From Ptiloglossa arizonensis (Eukaryota > Arthropoda > Insecta > Hymenoptera > Colletidae), in NCBI RefSeq assembly GCF_051014685.1, contig NC_135055.1:9350001-9414000 (forward strand): DNA of 64,000 nucleotides, read 5' to 3'. Below the pieces are notes generated by a model. That model was not told where the DNA came from. It made no database searches and worked only from the letters and a program-made list of their open reading frames with translations. A program made the translations under genes and the position numbers. Below are positions 10,735 to 25,100 of this stretch, piece by piece. Each line of letters starts with the position of its first letter. The first letter of the stretch is position 1.

Positions 10735-13700
10735 TACACGCCATCTAAAAAATTCAACGTATCGAATGCATCACGTTGATGGCTTAAATTTAAAAAAATA
10801 AATTGGTGATCACTCAATGTACTATAAAGTGTACAAAATATTTTACTCATAGTGTTTGAAAATACATAGTAAATAGTATTACAGATGCTGGAGAGAAGTG
10901 CTCGTAATTGTTACAAGATGAGAAAAATTTATTTCAGATGGCCGAATATAACATATTCAAAAATGTTTCTAAGTGACTTCAACGCATGTATAAATATAAT
11001 TCCAGTGCAGTGTGGTGTCGCCATCTTCTAACACTGAAATATTAAAGTATGACCATCGAAATATAGTACATCAGATATTTTAAATCAGAAATATAAAAAA
11101 AGATTCATAAATGCATATTACACAGTGGTAGAACATTTGACCGCCTTAAATAAAGCGCATACTTTATTAAGACATTTTAAATTTTTATTCAATAAGCGAA
11201 CGAGATAGATAAGAGAACATCCTATAAATCCTTTACTTCTCACGAAAGTGTGTGTACCACTTAAAAATTTGCAATATTATAAAAGACACAAGGTTTTCGA
11301 CAATTCCACAGATATTAAATTATTTATCGATAAATGTTAGAAATATTTCGAGAAAGTAAAAATATTCATTGAACCCGATTACAAGAAAATATTAATGAAT
11401 GCGAAACAATGCGTCACAGAATTGCACACAGGTACTCACATAATTATCACAGATGTATTAATGTTTATGAAATTTATTTCTGTGATTATATTACCATCTT
11501 ATTAAAAATCCATTATAAAGATAATAATTCTGTAACAGCACGAATGTTTACTTTTCATTGAACTATCGCACTGTGTGACACGAAAATAATCGTTTGCAGA
11601 AAGTCGCTGTATTTCGACAGATTCAAGAATCAATTTTTTCTTGACAAGTTAGCAGATTCGCAGCGCGTGCTAGCTGTTTACGGGTTAAAAGCCTGCCTGC
11701 TCGCGAGATTGTTAAATATTCAGTTGACTATGATAAACCTTAAGCTGGCTTAGGAAGTCCTCTTGGATTCATTACTTCTACTTTGTCGCGTCTTACAGAA
11801 ACGAAAGTTCGTTATTATTGGGGCCGTGTGAAGCACCTGGGGAGTTTGTAAGTTTGCCGTGTTAACTAAGTGCATCGAACAATAAAACTTTTTCCCTTTT
11901 ATTTTGTTTGTTTTGACTGTCCGTTAGGTGTCGCTTGCTCCGGGTTATCATATTCCTTTGAATTGCTTTTCAGTAATATTGTTTGAAGGGTTTTTGTATA
12001 TTTGCAATTTTGTCAAGAAATCGGTTATATATTAATTAATGTACATATACGTTAACGTATCATATTATACTCATTCAACTTGGATTTCGGTAAATTTTTA
12101 ACAATCGCACGATGGGATAAATAGTTTTTATTGGCTAAAAACTTATATTCATCACATAAAACATTTATGAATTATTATTTTATATAGTATATACTATTAA
12201 CACATATAACTAATTTTATGTAGTTCCATTGTCTTGTAACAATTACGTCGCATATTTCAGTACAACTACAGGAAATTATACATAAATACGTAATTAATGG
12301 TAGTCCCATTAAACTCAGTAGGAATAATCATTTAGATAATTAAACGTTAGTTTAACGAAATTTCGTGATATTTATCTAAAGAAATCTTGAAGGGAATAGT
12401 ATATGATGTAATGTGTAATAAACAAATCGACTGAGTTAAAAAGATAATTAATGTTAAAGAACGGTTCAAAACAAACATTGTTACAACTATAAATATTATT
12501 TTGACATCTAATAAAATAATATTAACAATGTTTTTTATTGTACGAAGTACTACTTAATAATTATGACACGTTATATTCGTTTATTTCATTTTCCCAAAGC
12601 AATTTTCCAACATTCCAAATTTATGTTTTGTTCTGTTAAATTTGATAAAGTTCCATTACTAAATACTGTAAACTTGTGAAATACAAGGTACGTTTTATAA
12701 TAAACGGATATTCCTGATAGGAACTTAAAAACGATGATCAAAACGTTGAAGTAATACTACTTTCGTATTGCTCTGGGAAGATAAAATAATAGTATCATTA
12801 ACATTCATTAAAATACTAAACAGGATTCGCGTAATTTTTAATCGGCTCTCAATTCGATCAGATTTCCCCAATATAATATATACATTTACACTCATATAGC
12901 TCTAAATCTGGTAATTAAGAATATACCGCCCTCGAGACGAAAGTATAATCCAGCTTATGCCTTTCTTCCATCATCTCGACTCGACCTTGTTATCTACGAT
13001 TAAATCTCTCCCCGCTACTTTAGACTTCACCCGGCATTCGTTACGTTTGATTAAATAATTCGTCATACCTTTAATTAAATCAATTTGCTTGTCGAATAAT
13101 AATCAACGGTAATATAGATGAATTGTACGGATAGGCTATTCTACAGAATATAATGGGATTAAGATACTCTTATTGTTCCATTCATATTAGAATATCCGAT
13201 CAACCAATTTATTAATTGGTTAAAAAATTAATTAACTTTTATATTCTGTCTACAATTTTTTGACGCATATTTTATTCTATTTGCCAGACTATGTAACTCC
13301 TCAGCTTTGTGTGAAATTTCTTGAACAATTAAAATGTTTGTCTTAATATACTGCTAAACGCATATTTTTCTTAAATACTAGGACATCGTGTATGTTTTAT
13401 AGATAAAAAGAAAAATCGCTTCAGATTCAAAAGTAATTTGAAAATGGTAATGTGGACGGTGTTCAGTAATTGTAACTTATTATTCACAAATCATACGAAG
13501 GCTGACTGAAACGTATCACTGAATACGACTCTTAATTATTTTCAAGAGAAATCTTTCTTTTTCCATGTATACATACAGGATCCATTAAATCTTTCCGCTT
13601 GTGTTTAACATCGACATCATATACATCTCCTTTTTCTTTTCGATAAACTTCTAATTGTTAAAACCTTTCCTTGTTAATTTCCTAACGGGAATTGGATGAA

Positions 13701-15904
13701 GCAAGGACCTAATTCGCTTGTCCCTCTGTCGTTCAGTTTATACAGATTTGGCAACTTACGATTTTTGCATAATAATCGCGCCCTTCCTAAGTTGATGGGA
13801 AGAAGGAATAGCATCAGGTGACCAGAGCCTCAACTCCTGACCTTCAACGATTCCCTAAACGGTATTCCCAGGAATGAGGGACAGGAAGGTGTACACACTC
13901 CTCCATCCCTCCTTCTTCGTCATAGGTTGCGCCGCCACACGTTTCAGAGAAAGGAGAACGAAGGAGGATATCCTGCGGGCCCATTAACCCCCTCGTTATT
14001 CCTTCATTAAATCCTTTCACCCCCGACTAATAAGCGCAGCCATACCTGCCCGTCAGAAGAACAGCTGCTTTACAGTGACTATCTTGCTATCCCGTCACCC
14101 GGAGATTGCGTGACGATGGCTTCGGTGGAAAGGTTTATCCTACAGTATCCCTCCCCCCCTACCCCATTATTTCTGGGTCCACCTCTGCAACGTTCCTACA
14201 GGGGAGACCACAACAGCCCAACTCTTCCTCTAGACCTACGCCAACCCAGAAGAATCTACTCTTTTAAATCCTGAAACTCAACCTCGATTCAAAAGTCTTC
14301 CCAAAACGAAACCCTACCCAAAACCCAAACAGCCCTACATCGAAATTCTACTCAATTTCGTCCGTTCCCATACCACTCATTTGTCCACATTTTCCTACAG
14401 CTTGTCCCAAAAGATGCCCCGTAAAAAGATCCTAGAGATATCATGTAAAAGTGGTGTGAATGAATTTGATCAACTTAATCGAAATTCCCTGTATTAGGTA
14501 TCCAAGGGTATGTGTAACACTAGGTAGAAGAACATCAGTACCCGGAGAATCTTTTGTCCAGTCAGCAAATTTCGAAACCTCATCATACGACACGGTGCAC
14601 TGACCTAACCGACCAGATATCCTCAACTATCTCTTACTTCCAAATGCAGTTGTCCTGCAAGAAGGCTGTAAAGAGTCGTTGCATAGAAGGTCCTTTACTC
14701 GAGAAGATTATCCTGTGCAATGACTGTAGACCTACGATGTATTAAATGCAGTTGAAGGTGACACAACTGGATTCAATCAATGAATAATTATTTAGATAAT
14801 TATGCAGGAGATTGGCCTACTCGTCGATTTCGACTACTTATGCATATGTTGTAGAGGACAAGATTTGAAATATCTTTTTCCTCTGTATGTATATTCGTAC
14901 TGTCTCGGTTTTCAAAGTATTCATAAAATACTTTTACTAGCACTACATTAAATTTCGATTATACATAAATGGTCGCGGCAGTGTATGGAACACTTATCTA
15001 TTAATCTTATAAACAGGTAATGTTGTAACAGCTGACAACAATGGTAACCAACTTTGAATAAGGGGCGAACCAAACGAAAAGCAGCCTAGTGCATGTACTA
15101 CGCTCGGTGACGAGAGAAAAAATTACTTTACTTTAACCTAAATCCTTACTACCGAAACAATATTCATTTCTACGAATTAGACTAATGTAGGGCTAATTTT
15201 TCTCTCATCGTCGAACAAAGCGAATGCAACTCCATGCCAGTTTGGAAGGGCTCGATTGCAAACCACTAATGAGTTTACAGAAACAGTAGGTAAGTGGCGG
15301 TCGGCTAGCTTCGCATACTAACGCATATTCCGCCACGAATGGGCTTCTATAGTCACAATTCAACATCGTACGGTCGATAGAATTTTATAAATATGTCGGA
15401 AACTAAGGCAATCTGCATATACATCCAGAGAAAAGAGTTATTTCAAATCTTTTCCTCTACGATATATTGTAAAATACGAAATATTGATTACATATTTATT
15501 GTATATTATATGATTCATTCTTAAAGACTATGTTACGTATTTCGTATAAATTTGTTCATTCAGTTGATAATTTAATAACATAAATTTAAAGTACTATAGA
15601 CCTGCGTAATTCCTATTTTGTAGCACTCATCGTATCCAGATTACGCGTATTGGAATTTATTCTCATAACGCGTTAATGCATACAATTTAATAAATGATAA
15701 TTTAATCATCGGTTTGATAACCTATTTTAAACTTTGTAAGCAAAGCATACGATTCGTAGTACGTAGATTAATTGTGTCGAAATTTATTCATAAATTGCAA
15801 CGATACATATTTAATAAACAGTAGTTTAATCCTTAGATTAAAAATGTATTACACACTTTAAATATCGTGAAACAATTATTTCAATTATTTGGTTTACACA
15901 ACTG
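10735..15904. other. Noncoding desert with one GC-richer block
   Basis: AT-rich except 13,680-14,760, where both strands have mixed composition and several pyrimidine tracts but no convincing exon. Region 11,640-11,970 is also mixed and contains an AATAAA followed by a T-rich tract. A donor-like GTAAGTGG occurs at 15,290. No gene is called. Confidence 0.5.
12700..12782 (+). repeat. Dispersed repeat, copy 1
   Basis: Aligns with 47,305-47,392 in the same orientation: shared TATTCCT, AACGTTGAA[GA]TAATA and TATTGCTCTGG blocks in the same order and spacing. The element type is unknown. It is noncoding. Confidence 0.6.
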
Positions 15905-16318
15905 AATATGACACAACTGTCTATAATTTGAAACTATTTATGATTCTCTTTGTGCAAAATCCTAGAGCCTTCGAGGAAATAAATACGGTCGGACTACTTG
16001 TACATAACCATTTCAATAAAAAGTCATGGATGACGCTATTACTTTTCGAAGTCTGGTTTAAGAATTACTTCATAGCCGAAGCGGAGCAATATGGTAATCA
16101 AAATGGAATTTCCTTTAAAATCCTCTTAATTCTTGATAATGCTCTTCAGGCCAGCCTACATACTTAGAAGATTTACATCCAAACATAAAAGATGTATATT
16201 TATCTCCGTGTACTATGAGCATCGTACCACCAATGAATCAGGGAGCTATTGCCACGTTCAAGACCCGCTACTTAAAAATCAGGTTACCCCAAGTAATTAA
16301 AGGGGAGAGAAGACTTTA
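15905..16318 (+). mobile_element. Tigger/pogo-type DDE transposase relic
   Basis: The first frame (15,905-16,155) reads a pogo/Tigger catalytic core: QNPRAF, KKSWMT, FEVWFKNYFI and FKILLILDNA, where the Asp of LDNA is the second catalytic residue. After a small frameshift the protein resumes at 16,156 with YLEDLHPNIKDVYLSP and PPMNQGAIATFK. The third catalytic residue, normally Asp in the PMDQG motif, is Asn here, so the relic is doubly dead. Upstream DNA-binding domains and TIRs were not recognised. This is a Pfam DDE_1-type domain by family knowledge. Confidence 0.85.
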
Positions 16319-18963
16319 AAGAGTTGTAGAAGGAGTACAACATTTTACATACGATTAAAAACAAATCAAAGGAACGAAACAAAGTATCTTCAACATCAAT
16401 GCACATATATAAGGAATATGGAAGAAACTAATGAAACGATTAGAAAGTAGATTAACATTTGAAAAAGAAACGAAAGAAAAAGAAATTGTTAACGCAATCG
16501 TGTAGTTTGGTCGCCAATTTAACGTTGAAATTGATAACGAAGACGCGAATTAATTAATTGAAAACGATATGGAAAATCTAACAAATGAATGAAACTTCGT
16601 GCACGGTTGAAGCACAAACTAATTGCAGTATATTCAAATTTCCGATTTGAATAAATCTAGAACGAATATTTTCAAATAATCTAATTCTCCGAGACAGAAA
16701 ATCCATGTAACAACCAATTTTCTCCGTTCAAATTTAGACTCGTTTTCCAATATGTTAGATCTAAAAGCGGATATTCAGAAATGCATCACAGGGTATTTTA
16801 AAAGCTTGTAGCTTTCTATCATTTATTCGAATTATATACTCGATTTCACTTAATCGATATTATACAGTCGAATGTAGTACCTACACGTGGAACATTCGTT
16901 ATTTTTGTTTCAAACATATCTACAAATAAAGAATATTGTTACTTTATCAAGTACTACTCGAAATTTTATATATATACAATCAATAATTAAACAAGGTATG
17001 TATATAAAAAACCTGTATCATCATTATTTAAAATTGTCAAATCATCAATGTATAGTCATAGATTTCTTTGCCAATATATCGATATAATTTTACATCATTG
17101 TAATCTTCTAAGACTTTGCGAGTTGTGTAAAATAATATTTTTTTATCCGATTAAGAAATAAATATATAACAAGTCAGAAATTAAACATATTTGTGTTATT
17201 TATATACGGGATCGACCATTTAAAGGGAAACACTTGAATATCTTCGTTATTTGTAATTCTACAAAAAACTTTTCAGGATACATTTGTCTTTTTCGAAGAA
17301 TCACCTGTAAGGCTGTCGATATTTTTTTAAATAACATATATTTTTCGATATCTTATACAGCATAAAAAGAAATTCAATGATTTTATAAACCATGCTGTTT
17401 TGATCATTCAATCTCGAGATATTTACATTAATATAGCTTAACGTTATTAAACAGTTATTGTTTGATGAATTTGCACTAAAAAGTTTATTTATATTTTGAT
17501 TTTCATCATTGAGAGCATTCAGTAAAATTATTGTTTCGAAAAAGTCTTTTAACAAACCTATCATTAATTATTGTTTCATGGTTTCAGCGTGACGGGCATC
17601 CATCTCATTATTTTAAACTAACAAACACAACATAATACTCAATTTTCCGAACATTGGATTGGAGAGAAAGGAAGATTAAAATAGAAGGATTAAAATATAT
17701 TGTTTATTTCAACAAATATACAATACCAGAGGAAACGAGACAAAGAATTATTGTAATATATGTTTGGATTACGTCACAGAAATTATCACAATAGAAGTCT
17801 GTCTGTATCGAATATAAGAAAAGACGAATTAAAAAATAACCCAACGCAAGGTGTGTCTCTTTTATCCGAAAACGGTAAAATATCTCACGAGAAAAGGTAT
17901 CAAAAATATGTTCCTCGGCTACTTTATCCGTGAAAAATTTATGTACACCGTATATCGGGCTTCACACTAAACAACATCCGTGAAGACGTTAGTTTCGTAC
18001 CTTCGATTCCTTCCTAAGGTATTCCATCGTGATCAGATAAAACAGGTATTCTACGTGTACTCCTGAAACATTTTCAAGTTCGTTAACATTATCTTCAAAT
18101 GTCGCCATTAATTGATTGTTGAGCCAATTAATTTTTATTCGTTAATTACGTCTACGTATCGCCAAGGAAAACATTGTGCCACGCCACGGTGTTGATATTT
18201 CTGACAAACGAATATGAATATTCGTCACTAGCTGACGCAACAATGAAATCAGTTTACAGAAAAAAATTTCATTCAACGTTTTACAAACTCCTGATAGTTG
18301 TACGGGACATAAATCTGCAAGGATTAAAATTAAAATTGAAACAAGAGAAATACTTACGAGTTCCGTGCAATTGTTATAATATACGACGTTCTGTACGCGT
18401 TATCGTGCAGGGAAACGCTCGTATCTTTCTTTCCAGCCGGGTTTTTGCATTGTTCGCTCTGAAATTGTACGTTTTCCGGGAACATAACAGAAACCACACA
18501 CCGGGGTCCAGCAGAACCCGTAAAATCTTGTAGTAATACGTTCTTATTAATTGTGATAAAAATAGTTCATTGTACGTTATTGTGTTCTTTAAAATCTAAC
18601 GAAGAGAATGGTTCACCGGCTTACCGATTTTTTTAGCTACCACGAAGTTCGCGGAGCCAATTATTCAACATATAATATGTGATTCCATCAAAGACGACAA
18701 TAACAACAACAATATTAACAATAACGAAACGGATGTAAAGACACGATTAAAAAGGGGTACGATAACTCAACGAAGTTCAACGTTACAGTAGTTTACGATA
18801 TTTGCGCATGGTGCAACCCTCGATCAGCAATATCAGCGCCATACAGTGGTCCCTTCTTTTTCTCAAAAAAATTCCAGCTAAGCCGATTGTTCGTATTTAC
18901 GAGCGATTCGAGGCTTTTTCGTTGCGTCTGACTTTTGCCGCTTACCGAAGCACATTTATGCTG
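16319..18963. other. AT-rich DNA, nothing recognised
   Basis: The longest frame (18,174-18,533, 119 codons, plus) lacks domains, splice signals or family resemblance and is treated as chance. Confidence 0.5.
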
Positions 18964-19109
18964 TGTTGGATTGTTCGGAAAGTCATTTCGTTTTTTTTTT
19001 TTTTTTTTTGGTGAAAATGAAAGAGAATTTTTTTAGAGTGTATAAACATTTTATTCAATTATATATTCTCCATTTTGGAAGACGAAACGACTTTCCGAAC
19101 AACCCAATA
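18964..19109 (-). mobile_element. Mariner-derived MITE, copy A (146 bp)
   Basis: It has terminal inverted repeats of about 28 bp: the right end, read on the minus strand, is TATTGGGTTGTTCGGAAAGT, and the left end is TGTTGGATTGTTCGGAAAGT. The interior has no coding sequence, contains a run of about 19 T, and aligns along its whole length with the element at 48,928-49,062 in the opposite orientation. The TIR start resembles that of the mariner copies in this window (TATTGGGTTGTC...), so it is probably a deletion derivative moved by a mariner transposase. Confidence 0.8.
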
Positions 19110-22100
19110 CATTTGATTCCATATTTTTCTACCACACTTCTTTCATGACGTCAATCATTTTCTCTACGCTACCTAAGGGATTATTCATAGATGTTTCCTT
19201 ATGATCGTTCATTACACGTTTAACAAAAACTGGACTCAACAACTGTATCGATACTTTTTTCTCGAATGTTTAAATCACGAGTACACGAGCTTCAAAAATT
19301 CATATTATCTCAACGAGTTGTAGAGAGACAAAAGAGCCAATAAATAAAAACCTATTTCCTTTCGAAGTAGGAACAATATTTTTTGTTCATTTATTGTATT
19401 TTATGTAATATTCATGTTAAGAGTAAAATTGTATTTATCTACATATTTTTGTAACTTCAAATTCCACGTGGATGAAATTTTTCTTATTAATATTTACTGC
19501 TTTTTATCGTCGATATTGGTAACATTTCGGAAATGAAAAAGCAACGGTAAATTCGCGATCCCTACTGATAACACGTTAAATGTACTATTTCAAGTTGAAC
19601 GCACAGAATTCTATTAATACTATCAAGTAGCTACAGCTCGTTTGAAGTTGAACGCAGTGACGTTTAGTGGTGAATTACGGCATTCGAGATTTACATTTGG
19701 AAAGAGCGATTGTGCTCGTAATGGTTCCGTTTTACGATAAACAGGTTGTTATACTGTCGACGGGTGTTTGCGAATGAATCGTTTTCTGATATCCTTGACT
19801 CTATGGAAATGATTTAACCGATTCGACGGAAAATGGACGTATTGATGTAGCATGATGAGATTTGCGTATCGACAGTGCAGTTATTCGGGCGACAGAAAAT
19901 TCTTTTCTTGCATTGTTCACGAGTATTGTTTTCCGATATCTGATAGTATTCTGGTCGCTATGCATATGATTTATTTGATTTATCGATCGTGAGTCGATAT
20001 TTAAAAAATACGTGTACTTTAAGTAACACATGGCTACTCTCGTACTGGTTCTTTTCTGCAACGGTGTCAAACGGTCTCAATCGAGCTGCTTCTTTATTTG
20101 ACATTTCCTTTCATTTTGCGAAATAGTAACATCAGTGAACCGATACTTCATTGTTAATTATTATGCACCGTACCAAGGGGCATAACTACGTTGTCAGGGT
20201 GAAAAAATATGATCAGTATTCCATTTAAATTTTCAACTTGGTAATTATTGTTTAGTTACGAGTCGCCAGTATACAAAAAGTACATTTTTCGAAGAGTCGC
20301 ATACAAATAAATTATTGATAAATATCGATTTTATTTTAAGTGCCAACGAAATCGTTGGTTCGAATAAAGAATTGTTTTACGTTTATCAAGTCTTTGGTTG
20401 TTTAAATCATTCAGAAGATAAAGTTTTTGTGGCGTTATACTTTACAATATTAATATTAGTAACAGTTCATAATATAATAGCTGCCACTTAAAGTTGAAGG
20501 TGCCAGTTTTCACAGAAAATTTCTCTGTTGTTTTTAAAGGAAAGAATGGGGAAGAATACGAGTCAGTACGTTCGATATATTTAAACAAATCTTGATAACC
20601 TGTTTGAAAAACATAATTTTAAGATAGACGGGTTCTTGCCTGCTTGTTATAGAAATATTTTTATAATGAACTAACTTTCGTTAGCTTTTCATATTTAGAA
20701 ATCAAATTTAAAGTGATATTTTTTAAAACTAAAAAGAAATTTCCATCTTTTTCAACATTGAATGGTATTCATCCCCGAAATTTAACGTACTGATTTAAAT
20801 AAGAAAAGAAGAACAAAATTTCTTGAACCATGTTTTGGATTGTTTTAAATTATTATTTATGCACCATATTCAAGATATTTTTAGACACGATAAATGGTTT
20901 ATTTTTTGTGTAAAAACTGCTAGAAAGCAGATTTTAATACGACTTCTTTATAGTAAAAATAAGACACAATACCTAAGTGACATAAATACTATTTTTAAAG
21001 AAATTAAACTAAACAAACACGGGGTAGCGATTTTCTAATTCTTTTGTTAACAAACACACCGCATAAAACTATCAAATCGTACAATTAATTACTTTAAAAA
21101 CTTCAAGATAATATGTACGTTAAATTAGCATAGAAAAATATCACTGTGTGTTTGTTCATCCCTTAAGAATTAGTTTAATCCCTTGTATCGCGAAAAGAGA
21201 TAATTCCTTAATTAATTATAATTCCGTTTCATTTGCTAGATACTATAGAAAAGTAACTATTTAAATATCAATGGTATCGAAGCCTGTCAAATAAATGACT
21301 CGCAGTTATCAATTATAACGAAATGAATTAATTCTAGATAATATAATTCAGTATCAATAATATTATATGATACCGATGTTATTCGACTAAGTTACTGTCA
21401 CGGACACCTAACCGGGGCATAATTAAAATGGATACTTCGTCAAAATCATCTATAAATGGTGCGTCGGGTAAAAATACTCGATTTCACCATTTTACTCGCG
21501 TGACGCAACGCGAACATTCGGTCGATATAGGATGCACGTGACAATTATTAAAACAGAGTCAACGTCACTTAACGTCGTCGTCATTTATCGCCGTTTAACA
21601 GAATTAATGATCACACATGTACGCGAGAGGCGTGATGCGTTCATTAATACGGCTGAATTTCACCGTGGTCGCGGTGTTTTTCGTGATACCGAAAAGAGCG
21701 TCGAAATATTTCCCGGTCGCGGTTCTGTTTTTAACCATTCTCACAAACTGGCAATGGCACAAACTTCGAAATGTTTCGAAACATATTTCACCACAATTTC
21801 CCGGTCACCTCGAAAATAATTTCACGAGAAACACAGAATACTACGATATAAAGAAAATTACCTGTACGCACGATTAAGCTGCTCTCCTTGCTCCAACCGT
21901 CTATATATTCGCAAAGAAATATGCGCAACGAAAGTGTAGTTAATTTATCAGAAGATGAAAAATGGTAATGCGGTACTCCGTGTGTGTATATGTACAAAGA
22001 GATCAAGGGACGAAACTATTCTCTAAACATTCGCCTTGTAAATACTATCTTCAACATTATTGGATATAAAAAGAAACTGTTCAAACAAGGAAAGAGAAAG

Positions 22101-25100
22101 TAACATTAAAGGAGGGAACATTGAAACATTATTTTCAATCACTGTCTCGTACATTACATACGTATGACAAACCATTCATTATCATTTGAAAGGTACTGCT
22201 ACAATTACTCATTCTTTATTATTTACTATGAATATGAATACAATATTAGCATCGAACAATAATACTTATTGCTGTTTACGAAGTCAACGAGAAGACAAGA
22301 AACAGTGTCCAACAAGAAACAGTTTTGTACATATTAGCGCGATACACTGTTCAGAGATGAAATACAGAATGTGTCAAGATAAATGCTATGTAAATTAACA
22401 ACTGTACTATTGATTTTTTATCGTAACGATAGTGGAAACATTTATTTCATTTCTAACGTAGAATCTAAAGAGAAATTTTCGTTCTGCAGTGTGCGAGTTA
22501 AAGCAGAATGCACGTTAAATTTCTTTCACTGATTAAATAACTTTTCTTTACGTAACAAAATTAAAAAAAAAAAGCATAGTACCGTTTAAAAATAGCAATT
22601 TAGTTTTAAAACAACCTTAGAGAAAGAAATATCATTTTTATACCATCGGATACTACCTGCAAAATGGAGAAAGTTTCTTACTTTCATTATTGGAATGAAC
22701 CAGCAATTTAGGCATTATTACAAACGAACACTCATCTTCGGACAAACCGTGTATGATAATTCTAGTTCTCCGACAAGTCGGATAAAGTTGGAAAGATATT
22801 TCTGCATTGAATCTACGGACGTCAAAAAAATTTAATCCGTTCTTAATCCTTCGTTCAGATTTTCTACGAGCCTTTGCAAGCGTCGTTTCACGAAAATTTT
22901 CGGTGAATTTATAAAAACGTTGAAGTCTCTTGCAATCATTCTCGGACTAACGTTAAATCCACTAGTCATCTTTAGAATTATAATTACCCAGCTAGCGTTG
23001 TCATACACGAATGTCGGATTATTCCGTTTTTATCTGACGCAGCCTAATTTCGTATTCACCGAACGCAATGCACCGTGTTGCACTTGATATGCATTCACAT
23101 CCGGCCACTTACACTGTTTTTACTCCCGCCACAATATACATCAATGCGAACTTGCTCGTAGAACACATCAGTTTTTAGTAGCACCGCTAACGTCACTTCA
23201 TATATCAATCCGCAAAAACACGGAAGCTCGTTTCGCGACCACGGTGGTCAAGAAGTTGCACAAAACAAACATTTGAAAGCGAGATCGACATTTCGACGTG
23301 TTCTATCCATCGATTCGCTATGAATACGCGAGTACCACCAACAATTTTGCATTTTTCTGGTCTCGGGCCGGTCTACAGACTCTCGTGTTACCAGTTTATT
23401 ATTTTAGACCCTTTCCCACGAATTTTGACTGCCTTTTCCATGTTACGGTAGAATCAATTCAGCATTGGTATCATTCATTACTTTGAGCCATCAATGAATG
23501 TTATTGAAACATTTTATAAAATTTTAATCAGGATAAAATGTGATGGAAATATATGGAAACATTATTTTTCAAAGATGTATTTTAAAAACATTTCAATATT
23601 ATCGATATTTTGTTATATGGTACGACATATTTTCATTAACGCAGTAATAAACAATATTTGTAATTGTACTAATAGTATTCAATTTACGAGCATTCAAACT
23701 ATTATCGTGTCGTGTTCTACCGTTCATTTCATTCTACAAGAGCGAAGAAAAATATTTTTTCAATTTCGACACGTAGAATTGATACCGAAGAAAAGTTTTA
23801 TATTTGTTTTAAACTAATTTAGACATTCTCAGTATCACATTTACATTTTTCTGTTTCCTTGTATTTGTAAAGAAGTAAAAATCCTCTCAATTTAATTGAG
23901 TCTTCGAAATGCAATTTGAAAACAATTGCATAGTGCAAAGAATTGACTGGCAGTGGACAATGTTTTATATAGATGATATATAGACTACTAATAGTGAAAC
24001 AAACATATCAATCTTTTGACAAATCTGTACATTTATTGCAAAATATTTTTCATTCACTTTGTTTTCAAAAATTTTGCTGTTTCCTACACTCTGAACAGAA
24101 AATGAATTTCATTTAAAGTTTGTTCGGTATTATACGTACGCCAATTATGTGCTACACCATTCTGTCAGAAAAAAGAAAATTATATAATACTATTCAGTAC
24201 AGTATTGATAATAAGTAAGAATAAATAAATCAATTCCAAAAATTATTTTCTTTGAAAAATATCTCACCGATCGTTGCTAATATAAAATATATTCTGATAA
24301 AATTCCATTTTGTCTCGTATAGTTGAATACAAAATAATATTACTCCATTTACAATAAGAAAAGTAATATATTTCATTACAAAAATTACAAAGATAATCAA
24401 CAACTATCGCAAAACCTTTGTGCAATGTTTTTAAAAATGCACAAATTGTCTGTCAATTCTTAGTCAAACTAATTTCTAAAATGATTTTTATTAAAATATA
24501 TGAAAATCTTTCTTTGAACTTACAAATTGACACAAAAACGACTTTGCTCTTCGTATAATGATTTTATTTTATACCATATAATTCTCTATTCTAAATGAAA
24601 TTATTACGCACTATAGTATTTACTCGTTAAGAGCTCGGTTTTGCTTACGTGTTAAAAATTTACCTGTTAAACTATTTATAATTTATTCCAACTCTGTGAA
24701 GACACAAGGCGAGTCAAAAGGATTGTGAAAATCGAGAAACAACCACTTGGAAAGGTATCTCTCTGCATTAAAATGCTCTCCTATGCATCACTCATATGTA
24801 AATATCGTTTTCTATTACAAAAAGTACTACCATTCTAATCTATCGCGTAATCACGTCTCGAACTATTCCTTATTCAACAAAATGTTTGAAATAGAACTTA
24901 CTCTGCTTCGAAGAGGATATCTTATGATGAATACAACTCTTAATTAAGCGGAGGTGCTATAAAAGGAGGCCACTCGAAACCTTTATTTCCATTGTGACAG
25001 TTTTGCATGTATGTCTATTTTCATTTCCTAACGACTGCATAGCTATTCCTTTATTTGGGCATTCCGTAATTATGCTAATTATAGTGGAGTCAAAAAACGA

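Noticed and set aside
11640..11970. Possible solo LTR or 3' UTR (AATAAA then T-rich tract)
   Set aside because: No second LTR, primer-binding site, target duplication or coding remnant was seen.
15180..15292. Open stretch ending in a strong GTAAGTGG donor (plus)
   Set aside because: No convincing acceptor and no recognisable peptide.
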